Notes: a model not told the origin generated them from the sequence alone. A stretch of 6,048 nt of DNA from JAGWRA01 sp035534615 (GCA_035534615.1 DATLRO010000046.1:1-6048); one strand, 5' to 3'; positions 1 to 5,688 are shown, numbered from the stretch's first letter. Made by a program: numbers and translations.

Positions 1-192
1 GCCGTCGATCGCCTGATCGAACACCCGCTCGCTGTACTGGCCGTCGGCGTCGCGGCACGACTGCCAGTTCCCTTCCAGAATGTTGCGCGGATCGGAGGAA
101 AACGACGTGAACTGCGGGCGGGCCGGCCGGGCCAGGCCGAGACACAGCGCCATCGTGCAGGCGGCGACCAGGTGACGGGCGGACCGGTGCAC
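1..192 (-). CDS. Secreted protein of unknown function, N-terminal part only
   Basis: Reading leftwards from a GTG at 192-190, the frame stays open for 64 codons to the window edge, so the C-terminus is missing. The GTG is preceded by GAGGGAG (201-207 on the plus strand as ctccctc) with an 8-nt spacer, a good ribosome binding site. The N-terminus looks like a Sec signal peptide: a basic start (HRSARH), a hydrophobic core (LVAACTMALCLGLA) and a short polar stretch RPARP before the likely mature start QFTSF. There is no lipobox. An internal ATG (153-151) would remove the basic region and half the core, so GTG is preferred. The visible mature part, with NILEGNWQSC near its start, is not a family I recognise. 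Export to the periplasm or outside is an inference from the signal peptide. The gene is divergent from the DUF6526 gene. Confidence 0.6.
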   Translation of the reverse strand, partial: MHRSARHLVAACTMALCLGLARPARPQFTSFSSDPRNILEGNWQSCRDADGQYSERVFDQAIDG

Positions 193-358
193 GGCAGCTG
201 CTCCCTCGGGGGTCCCGTCCGGGCGACGCGGGACCGGCGCCAGCATAGCACCAAACCTGCGTGCCGGGGCCGCGCCGCCGCGCCGCCGTTGGACTACGAT
301 ACCTGCGCGCCAACCCGCCCGACCGTCCGGCCGGCGGCGGCGACAAGGAGGCTTCGCC

Positions 359-793
359 ATGGCGGACGTTCAGCGCTACGAGAACCACGCCCGGCTCGTG
401 CCGGGATACCACTACGTGGTCCTGCCGGTCTTCGCAATCAACCTCGTCTGGTCGATCATCGTCGCGATCCGGCAGCCGGCGGCCGGCACGATCATCGCCG
501 CGCTGGTGGCCGTCGGGCTGGTGCTGCTCGCCTTGTACGCGCGGATGTTCGCGCTGACGGCGCAGGATCGCGTCATCCGGCTGGAGATGCGGCTGCGGCT
601 CCGGGAGCGCCTGCCGGCCGACCTGCTGCCCCGCCTCCCGGACTTCACGGTGGATCAGCTCGTCGCGCTCCGCTTCGCGAGCGACGCCGAGCTCCCGGAC
701 CTGGCGCGGACGGTCCTGCGCGACCGGATCACCGACCGCAAGGCGATCAAGAAGATGATCCGGGACTGGCAGCCGGATCAGCTCCGCGTCTGA
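359..793 (+). CDS. Small membrane protein, DUF6526 family
   Basis: A 144-residue protein with a strong start: AAGGAGG at 345-351 and a 7-nt spacer before ATG. The N-terminus (VQRYENHARLVPGYHYVV) followed by two hydrophobic segments at about residues 17-37 and 43-64 matches the DUF6526 pattern as I remember it. After the second helix comes a charged, helical region (about 68-85). A soluble tail of about 60 residues has the family-like motifs ALRFASDAELPDL (about 102-114) and a C-terminal basic repeat ending KKMIRDWQPDQLRV. Function is unknown; the sequence indicates an inner-membrane hairpin with the tail probably in the cytoplasm. It stands alone: divergent from the secreted protein on its left and convergent with the sixA gene, with only 15 bp between stop codons and no clear terminator there. 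The family assignment is from pattern memory; the membrane topology is read directly. Confidence 0.82.
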   Translation: MADVQRYENHARLVPGYHYVVLPVFAINLVWSIIVAIRQPAAGTIIAALVAVGLVLLALYARMFALTAQDRVIRLEMRLRLRERLPADLLPRLPDFTVDQLVALRFASDAELPDLARTVLRDRITDRKAIKKMIRDWQPDQLRV

Positions 794-808
794 CGGCGGC
801 GGGCGGCG

Positions 809-1315
809 TTACTTCCGGAGCTTGCGCAGCAGCCCGGGTGCGAGGAGCCAGCGCAGGGTGCCGGGTGGCGAGATCGGCGGGCCGGGAAAATCGATCCGGC
901 AGACGCCGCCTTTCTTGAACGGCAGCGGCTGGCGCAGGCCGATCAGCCGCGCCGCCAGCTCGCCGAGCCCCGGCTCGTGGCCGATGAGCGCGAAACGCCG
1001 GCGTCGCGCGTGGTTCGCCAGCTCGTCGAGCAGCGCCGGGAACGTGCCGCCCGGCGCCAGCGCCTCGGTCGTCACCACCGGCGGAGGCGACGGCAGTTCG
1101 GCAGCCAGGATGTCGGCCGTCTGACGGGCCCGCACGAAGGGACTCGTCAGGATCACGTCGAACGACACGCCGAGACGCGCGAGTCCGCGCCCTTCCTTCC
1201 GCAGGCTCGCGACCCCGCGCTCCGTCAGCGGCCGTTTGGCGTCGTCCGGAAAGGCCGCGCCCCCGGCGGCCGCGGCACCGTGCCGGATCAGATACAGTTC
1301 GAGCTGGTTCGCCAT
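809..1315 (-). CDS. sixA: SixA-type phosphohistidine phosphatase (histidine phosphatase superfamily)
   Basis: A 168-residue, single-domain protein, close to the usual length of SixA (about 160). The catalytic RHG motif is at residues 11-13 (LYLIRHG), with H12 the expected phospho-acceptor. The conserved TERG follows at 31-34, the phosphate-pocket motif LTSPFVRARQTA at 56-67 (R62), and the second catalytic histidine in IGHEPGL (H113). SixA enzymes remove phosphate from phosphohistidine, classically on histidine phosphotransfer domains or the nitrogen PTS; the substrate here is not known. The C-terminus is basic (PGLLRKLRK). The frame is open a further 34 codons upstream, but the ATG at 1315 puts the first strand of the fold at the start. 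No clear Shine-Dalgarno precedes it. It lies 13 nt after the CHAD stop codon, so it is probably the second gene of that operon and translated by coupling. SixA next to CHAD proteins is a familiar pairing. Confidence 0.9.
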   Translation of the reverse strand: MANQLELYLIRHGAAAAGGAAFPDDAKRPLTERGVASLRKEGRGLARLGVSFDVILTSPFVRARQTADILAAELPSPPPVVTTEALAPGGTFPALLDELANHARRRRFALIGHEPGLGELAARLIGLRQPLPFKKGGVCRIDFPGPPISPPGTLRWLLAPGLLRKLRK

Positions 1316-1328
1316 TGTGGTTCGCGTG

Positions 1329-2255
1329 TCAGCCGGCCGCGCGGGAGCGTCCCGGGACGCCCCGGCCCACCCGGCGGCCGTCACGGACGGCCTCGCAGAT
1401 CTGCAGCAGTCCGTCACGCCGGGCCATATAGTGCCCGTGGAGCGTGCGGCATTCGTCTTCGAGCGCCCGCTGCAGGATGTGGAGCTCGTTCCAGACGGTC
1501 AGGCGGGCCGGTTTCATGGCGGCCTGCAGGACGCGGCTGCGGTCGGTGAGCACCTGGAGGTCGTGGAGGCGCCCCAGCAGATCCTGGGTTTCCTTCAGGC
1601 GCCGCAGGGCGACGGACGGCGTCCGGGCGCCGCGCGCCTCTTCGGCCAGTTCGACACTGTAGCGCAGCTTCTTCACCGCGATCCGCACCAGATGGATCCG
1701 GTCGGGAAGGTAGAGCGCCCCCGCCTCGTCGATCGCGACCCGCGCCTGCTCGGCCCGCCGGCAGACCCGCGCCCGGAGGACCACCATCCAGTCTGGAGCC
1801 GCCGGACGCAGGGCGGCCGCCGCTCCCTCGCGGACGCGCAGTGCCGCGCCCAGGGCGGTCAGCCGTCGTGCGAGCGCGCGCGGCTCGAGGTGCGCCAGCC
1901 GGTCGCGGGCGGCGTCCCAGGCGCCGTCGCGGTCGCGCGCGATCGCCTCGCGCAGCCGGTCGAGGCTCGCCCGGTCGAACCGGTCCGAGTGTCCCAGTTC
2001 CTCGACGAGCGCCAGGCTGACGTCCATTTCGCGGACCGGCCCGAGCATCCGGCCCAGGCGCCGGAGGGTCCGCCGCAGCCGGCGGGCGCCGGGGAGGCTC
2101 CCGGCCACGACCGGCAGCGCCTCGCGGAGCCGCCGCGCCGCCACCCGGGCGCGGTGGATGCCTTCGACGTCGCCGTCGGTCAGGCGCGGGAGCACCCGTG
2201 CGAAGGCGCGCGCGCGACGGGTCAGGAGGCTTCCCCGGGACCGCCGCGGCCGCAT
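1329..2255 (-). CDS. CHAD-domain protein (predicted polyphosphate-binding)
   Basis: A 308-residue protein that is almost entirely one CHAD domain (conserved histidine alpha-helical domain). The two internal helical repeats are visible. The first has IHRARVAARRLRE at about 33-45 (H34, R35, R37, R41, R42, R44) and LGPVREMDVSL at 71-81. The second has IHLVRIAVKKLRYSVEL at 187-203 (H188, R191, K195, K196, R198, Y199) and LLGRLHDLQVL at 226-236. These histidines and basic residues line the positively charged surface known in the family to bind polyphosphate. No CYTH domain is fused, no signal peptide is seen, and the protein is very arginine-rich. The ATG at 2255 starts just before the domain but lacks a Shine-Dalgarno. 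An alternative ATG at 2309 adds 18 residues and has GAAGG five bases upstream, so it may be the true start. It is the first gene of an operon with sixA and is divergent from ppx. Confidence 0.9.
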   Translation of the reverse strand: MRPRRSRGSLLTRRARAFARVLPRLTDGDVEGIHRARVAARRLREALPVVAGSLPGARRLRRTLRRLGRMLGPVREMDVSLALVEELGHSDRFDRASLDRLREAIARDRDGAWDAARDRLAHLEPRALARRLTALGAALRVREGAAAALRPAAPDWMVVLRARVCRRAEQARVAIDEAGALYLPDRIHLVRIAVKKLRYSVELAEEARGARTPSVALRRLKETQDLLGRLHDLQVLTDRSRVLQAAMKPARLTVWNELHILQRALEDECRTLHGHYMARRDGLLQICEAVRDGRRVGRGVPGRSRAAG

Positions 2256-2295
2256 GGTAGGATCGGGGAACGCCGACCCTGCCGGTATTGCGGAA

Positions 2296-2319
2296 GAAGG
2301 CTTCGCCATGAAAGCCTTC
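2296..2319. repeat. Inverted repeat between divergent CHAD and ppx genes
   Basis: GAAGGCTT (2296-2303) and its perfect complement AAGCCTTC (2312-2319) flank an 8-nt centre containing CATG. As DNA this is a 24-bp dyad and could be an operator for a dimeric regulator of both operons. As RNA it is an 8-bp hairpin on either strand, with no T-run after it, so it is unlikely to be a terminator. Each arm also supplies a GAAGG Shine-Dalgarno for an ATG in the centre, at 2308 on the plus strand and 2309 on the minus strand. The symmetry is seen directly; the role is inferred. Confidence 0.4.
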
Positions 2320-2327
2320 ATTATATA
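2320..2327. promoter_or_regulatory. AT-rich island, candidate divergent promoter
   Basis: ATTATATA is the only AT-rich patch in the region between the divergent operons. On the minus strand, 2325-2320 reads TATAAT, a perfect sigma-70 -10 hexamer pointing at CHAD/sixA. On the plus strand, TATATA at 2322-2327 could serve ppx, giving a leader of about 75 nt to the ATG at 2410. No convincing -35 hexamer is found 16-18 bp upstream on either strand, so this rests mainly on the -10 match in otherwise very GC-rich DNA. Confidence 0.3.
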
Positions 2328-2345
2328 CGTGGAATCCCGGGTGGA

Positions 2346-2381
2346 CCGGCGGCAGCCCCGGCGGCAGCCCCGGCGGCGGCG
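2346..2381. repeat. Short tandem repeat, 12-bp unit
   Basis: CCGGCGGCAGCC occurs twice back to back (2346-2357 and 2358-2369), followed by a third unit diverging in its last bases (CCGGCGGCGGCG, 2370-2381). The unit is a multiple of three, so changes in copy number would keep an upstream-initiated ppx frame open; read that way it encodes RRQP repeats. It sits in the leader of ppx, or in an N-terminal extension if the ATG at 2308 is used. Confidence 0.7.
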
Positions 2382-2409
2382 CCGCCCCGCGGGCACCGGC
2401 AGGACCCAT

Positions 2410-4134
2410 ATGCGGATCGCGGCCATCGACATCGGCACCAATTCCATCCACATGATCGTGGTCCGGGTGCGCCCGGACCTGTCGTTCGAGGTCGTCGATC
2501 GGGAAAAGGAGATGGTCCGGCTCGGGGCGGGCGGCCTGGACGGGCAGGCGCTGACCGAGCAGGCGGTGGCGTCGGCCCTGCAGGTGCTCTCCAAGTTCCG
2601 GCGGCTGGCGGCGGCGCACACGGTGGACGAAGTGATCGCCACGGCCACCAGCGCCGTGCGGGAAGCGACGAACGGGGGCGAGTTCCTCCAGGCGGTCGCG
2701 CGCACCACCGGCATCCGGCCGCGGGTGATTTCCGGCACGGAGGAGGCGCGGCTGATTCACCAGGCGGCCGTGTACGGCGTGGACGTCAGCGGGGCCGTGG
2801 CGGTCGTCATCGACATCGGCGGCGGCAGCGTGGAGATCACGCGCGGCACGGCGTCCGGCGTCCGCCTGGCGCGCAGCTTCAGGCTCGGCGTGATCCGGCT
2901 GACCGAACGCTTCGTGCGCACCGATCCGCTGTCCGGCCGCGACGAGCGGAAGCTCGTCCGGCACATCGAGGCGACCGTCGAGGCGACCGCCCGGCAGATC
3001 GTGGAGGCCGGTTTCGATCGCGCGATCGGGACCTCGGGGACGATCCTGAGCCTCGGCGCGATGGTGGCGGCCGAGCAGGGCGGCCCGGCGGCCGACGGGC
3101 TCCGCAACCGCCGGATCCCGGCCCGGGAGGTCCACCGGCTGCGCAAGCGCATCGTCGCCCTCGGGCTGGACGATCGGCTGCGGCTGGCCGGTCTCGAGCC
3201 GCGACGGGCGGACCTGGCGGTGGCCGGCATCATCCTGCTCGACACGATCCTCCGCCTGATCGGCGCCGACGAGATCACGCTCTGCGATCTGTCGCTGCGC
3301 GAAGGGCTGGTGCTCGACTACATCAAGCGGAACGGCCGGCAGATCGCGCAGGTCGATCGGTACCCGGACGTCCGGCGGCGGAGCGTGATCGAGCTGGCCG
3401 AGCGGTGCAACTACTCGTCCGAGCACGCCGGGCAGGTCGCGCGGCTGGCGCGGACGCTCTTCACGACGACGCACCGGATGCACGGGCTGGACGAGCGGGC
3501 GCGGGAATGGCTGGAATTCGGCGCGCTGCTGCACGACATCGGCGTGCACATCAGCTATCTGCGCCATCACAAGCATTCGTATTACCTGATCCGGAACGGC
3601 GACCTGCGGGGCTTCGAGCCCGAGGAGATCGCCATCATCGCGCTCATCGCCCGGTATCACCGGCGGGCGACGCCGAAGAAGACGCACGAAGGGTTCCGGC
3701 AGCTCGACGCCGCGCAGCAGCGCACCGTCCGCTGGCTGGCCGCGCTGCTCCGGCTGGCCGAGAGCCTCGATCGCAGCCACGCGCAGGTCGTCTCGTCGAT
3801 CCGCCTCTCGGAGAAGCGGGGCTCGTGGTTGCTCCGGGTCCGGGTCCGCGCGGAGGCGGAGCTGGAACTGTGGGCCGCCAACCGCCACAAGGCGCCGTTC
3901 GAACGGCTCCTGACCGGTCCGTTGTACATTGAACTCGACACCGCCAATGCTGAACACGCTGACAACGCCGCACGAATATCCGGGAAAGCTGTTCGTCGTG
4001 GAAGGGATCGACGGGTCCGGCAAGACCACGCAGCTGGGGCTGCTGGCCAAGTGGCTGGGCGCCGCCGGGCACCGGGTGTTCGTCACCGAATGGAACTCGT
4101 CCGCGCTCGTGAAGGCCGCCACGAAGGCCGGTAA
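2410..4134 (+). CDS. ppx: Ppx/GppA exopolyphosphatase with C-terminal HD domain
   Basis: Hydrolyses terminal phosphate from polyphosphate or from pppGpp; which of the two cannot be told from sequence. The ASKHA-fold N-terminal half shows the phosphate loop AIDIGTNS (residues 5-12), TSAVREA (80-86), SGTEEARL (108-115, with the expected catalytic glutamate pair E111/E112), IDIGGGSVE (134-142) and GTSGT (207-211). The C-terminal half carries an HD-type helical domain with HD at 375-376 (LLHDIGVHISYLRHHKH) and H417 (ARYHRR), as in longer Ppx proteins. The ATG at 2410 is chosen because AGGA (2401-2404) precedes it and family members start right at this strand. An in-frame ATG at 2308 with AGAAGG seven bases upstream would add 34 arginine-rich residues. 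The recognisable domain ends near residue 507-510. The remaining 60 or so residues overlap the next gene out of phase and are probably not native sequence. First gene of an operon with two kinase-fold genes. Confidence 0.88.
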   Translation: MRIAAIDIGTNSIHMIVVRVRPDLSFEVVDREKEMVRLGAGGLDGQALTEQAVASALQVLSKFRRLAAAHTVDEVIATATSAVREATNGGEFLQAVARTTGIRPRVISGTEEARLIHQAAVYGVDVSGAVAVVIDIGGGSVEITRGTASGVRLARSFRLGVIRLTERFVRTDPLSGRDERKLVRHIEATVEATARQIVEAGFDRAIGTSGTILSLGAMVAAEQGGPAADGLRNRRIPAREVHRLRKRIVALGLDDRLRLAGLEPRRADLAVAGIILLDTILRLIGADEITLCDLSLREGLVLDYIKRNGRQIAQVDRYPDVRRRSVIELAERCNYSSEHAGQVARLARTLFTTTHRMHGLDERAREWLEFGALLHDIGVHISYLRHHKHSYYLIRNGDLRGFEPEEIAIIALIARYHRRATPKKTHEGFRQLDAAQQRTVRWLAALLRLAESLDRSHAQVVSSIRLSEKRGSWLLRVRVRAEAELELWAANRHKAPFERLLTGPLYIELDTANAEHADNAARISGKAVRRGRDRRVRQDHAAGAAGQVAGRRRAPGVRHRMELVRAREGRHEGR

Positions 4135-4618
4135 GAAGAAGAACGCGCTCACGCCGATGACGTTCAGCCTGCTGCACGCCACCGACTTCGCGGACCGCCT
4201 GCTCTACAAGATCATCCCGCCGCTCAAGGCCGGCATGATCGTCGTGGCCGACCGGTACGCGTACACCGCCTTCGCCCGCGACGCGGTGCGGGGCGTCGAC
4301 CGGCAGTGGGTGCGCGATCTCTACGGATTCGCGGTCAGACCGGACCTGGCGCTCTATTTCCGGGTGCCGATCGACGTGTCGCTCGATCGTCTGCTCGCGC
4401 GCCGGGTGAAGCTGAAATTCTACGAGGCGGGCATGGACATGGGCTGGAGCGCCAGCCCGGCGGAGAGCTTCCGGCTGTTTCAGAGCCGCGTGCTCGAGGA
4501 GTACGACCACCTCGTCGACGAATACGGCCTGACCGTGGTGGAGGCGGCCGGCAGCATCACCGAGCAGCAGAAGATCGTCCGCCGCCACGTGTCCGCGCTC
4601 CTGGAGGACGCCCGATGA
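3947..4618 (+). CDS. Thymidylate kinase-like P-loop kinase, first of a pair
   Basis: A 223-residue protein of the thymidylate kinase superfamily (the dTMP kinase fold, about 205-220 residues). The Walker A loop is intact: EGIDGSGKTTQ at 19-29, with lysine K26. The DRY motif is at 102-104, followed by ARDAVRGVD, and a lid-like region around FYEAGMD (158-164) precedes FQSRVLEEY. It differs from real dTMP kinases in two substrate-site motifs. The REPGGT stretch after the second strand is replaced by TEWNSS, and the usual AYQG after DRY is replaced by ARDA. The phosphate acceptor is therefore doubtful. The ATG at 3947 is chosen over a TTG at 3929, which would add six residues; neither has a clear ribosome binding site, so coupling to ppx is likely. 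It overlaps the open end of ppx by 188 nt and the next gene by four bases (ATGA). Its paralogue follows directly. Confidence 0.85.
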   Translation: MLNTLTTPHEYPGKLFVVEGIDGSGKTTQLGLLAKWLGAAGHRVFVTEWNSSALVKAATKAGKKKNALTPMTFSLLHATDFADRLLYKIIPPLKAGMIVVADRYAYTAFARDAVRGVDRQWVRDLYGFAVRPDLALYFRVPIDVSLDRLLARRVKLKFYEAGMDMGWSASPAESFRLFQSRVLEEYDHLVDEYGLTVVEAAGSITEQQKIVRRHVSALLEDAR

Positions 4619-5385
4619 CCCCCACACAGGATGCCCTGGCGCCCGGGGCCAACGGCGGCATCCAGGCCGGCCGCTATTACGGGCGCGGCCTGCCCTACCT
4701 GCCGCTGGACGACTATCCGGGCCGGATCATCGCGATCGAGGGGAGCGACGGCGTCGGCCGCAGCACCCAGATCCGGCTGCTGCGGCAGTGGCTCGAAGTC
4801 AAGGGCTACGGCGTCGTCGAGACCGGCTGGACGCGGTCGCCGCTCATGCAGCCGACCATCGACCTCGCGAAATCGAGCAACACGCTCAACAAGCTGACGT
4901 TCGTGCTGCTCTACGCCACCGACTTCGCCGACCGGCTCGAGAAGGAGATCATCCCGGCGCTCAAGGCCGGCTTCATCGTGCTGTCCGATCGGTACATCTT
5001 CACCGCGCTCGCCCGCGCCGGCGTCCGGGGCGTCGATCGCCCGTGGCTGCGCAACCTGTACGGATTCGCGATCGCGCCGCACCTCGTCTTCTACCTGAAG
5101 ATCGACGTCGAATCGCTCATCAGCCGCGTGCTGCAGGCGCGCGGCATGGACTTCTGGGAGTCCGGCATGGACCTGAAGCTGGGCGACGACATCTACGACA
5201 ACTTCCGCGCCTATCAGAGCCGGCTGCTCCGCGAGTACACATCGATGGCCGACGAATTCCATTTCCGCGTGCTCGATGCCCGGCGTCCGATCGATCGCAT
5301 TCAGGAGGACCTGCGCCAGCAGGTCGACACGTTCCTCACGCAGAGCGACGTCTCCACGCCGGCGCCGGAACCCGCGAGAACGTAG
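4615..5385 (+). CDS. Thymidylate kinase-like protein with altered Walker A, second of a pair
   Basis: A 256-residue paralogue of the preceding protein, starting with the ATGA overlap that ends that gene. Residues 1-33 form an extra N-terminal segment rich in G, Y and L (GRYYGRGLPYLPLDDYPG at 19-36). The kinase fold follows: Walker A is EGSDGVGRSTQ at 42-52, where arginine R49 (codon CGC, 4759-4761) replaces the invariant lysine; DRY is at 125-127, then ARAGVRGVD, and the lid-like ESGMD at 182-186. Shared blocks with the first copy include YATDFADRL versus HATDFADRL, the LKAG, RGVDR and LYGFA blocks, and QSRLLREY. The REPGGT substrate motif is again absent (ETGWTRS instead). CGC differs from both lysine codons by at least two bases, so a single sequencing error cannot explain it. 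It may be a weak kinase, one with changed chemistry, or a regulatory partner of its neighbour. The tail (about 243-256) is proline- and alanine-rich. Confidence 0.85.
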   Translation: MTPTQDALAPGANGGIQAGRYYGRGLPYLPLDDYPGRIIAIEGSDGVGRSTQIRLLRQWLEVKGYGVVETGWTRSPLMQPTIDLAKSSNTLNKLTFVLLYATDFADRLEKEIIPALKAGFIVLSDRYIFTALARAGVRGVDRPWLRNLYGFAIAPHLVFYLKIDVESLISRVLQARGMDFWESGMDLKLGDDIYDNFRAYQSRLLREYTSMADEFHFRVLDARRPIDRIQEDLRQQVDTFLTQSDVSTPAPEPART

Positions 5386-5463
5386 CCAGCGGGCCGATCG
5401 GCGGCCGCCCGATCCCGGGCGCGCCCTGATCGCGCCGTCCTGTCCGACGTATCAATTGCATAG

Positions 5464-5495
5464 GCCGAGGCGTATCCGCTGCGATACGCCTCGGC
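5464..5495. terminator. Perfect 13-bp-stem hairpin, possible operon terminator
   Basis: GCCGAGGCGTATC (5464-5476) pairs perfectly with GATACGCCTCGGC (5483-5495) around the 6-nt loop CGCTGC. It lies 78 nt beyond the stop of the second kinase gene, the expected place for the end of the ppx-kinase transcript. No T-run follows on either strand, so it is not a classical intrinsic terminator; it may act with Rho, protect the 3' end, or be a protein-binding dyad. Confidence 0.5.
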
Positions 5496-5611
5496 ATTCG
5501 CCGCGCATCGCCCGTGCACGCCTTCCCTTTTGCGTGCAGCCCGATATTACAAGCCGGGGCATTCTCTGATCGTAAGGGTTCGAAAACCATGGGACTGGCA
5601 TTGCGGCGGCG

Positions 5612-5688
5612 GCTCCGTCAACGAGCTGTCCGGCGGAGCGTCCGCGGGCGGCCGGGTGAATTCCCGCATGGCCCGCCGGAAATTTTCT
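5612..5688 (+). promoter_or_regulatory. Attenuator-like hairpins with T-run upstream of cytochrome gene
   Basis: A terminator-like stem is formed by TCCGCGGGC (5641-5649) with GCCCGCCGGA (5671-5680), one C bulged. Inside it CGGG (5653-5656) pairs with CCCG (5663-5666), and aaTTTTCT (to 5688) follows. Just before it GCTCCGTC (5612-5619) can pair with GGCGGAGC (5632-5639). Alternatively GCGGA (5633-5637) can pair with TCCGC (5641-5645), which would take away the left arm of the terminator. This resembles a transcription attenuator or riboswitch platform, 126 nt before the cytochrome start, but it may also be a plain terminator. The pairings are seen; the function is inferred. Confidence 0.35.

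Noticed and set aside
289..304. TTGGAC next to TACGAT as a promoter for the DUF6526 gene
   Set aside because: The two boxes are directly adjacent with no 16-18 bp spacing, and no partner box is found at the right distance for either.
1236..3932. Very long open frame of 898 codons on the plus strand
   Set aside because: It is antisense to CHAD/sixA and then out of phase with ppx; the product is repetitive arginine/proline/glycine sequence with no recognisable motif, typical of shadow frames in GC-rich DNA.
1414..4182. Long open frame of 922 codons on the minus strand
   Set aside because: It lies opposite ppx and out of phase with CHAD; composition is that of an antisense shadow and no start signal or domain is seen.
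4306..4614. Upstream extension of the second kinase frame
   Set aside because: It reads the first kinase gene out of phase. The ATGA overlap at 4615 gives the natural start, and homology to the first copy begins only after it.
5515..5538. TGCACGC/GCGTGCA hairpin as a terminator
   Set aside because: The stem is only 7 bp, the T-run lies in the 10-nt loop rather than after the stem, and a much stronger hairpin is just upstream.
5570..5600. GGGTTCGAAAACC followed by GGGAC, superficially like a GEMM-I (c-di-GMP/cGAMP) riboswitch core, tempting because such riboswitches often precede cytochromes
   Set aside because: The conserved ACGCAAAGCC-type stretch and the tetraloop/receptor arrangement are missing; only a 4-bp GGTT/AACC stem is present.
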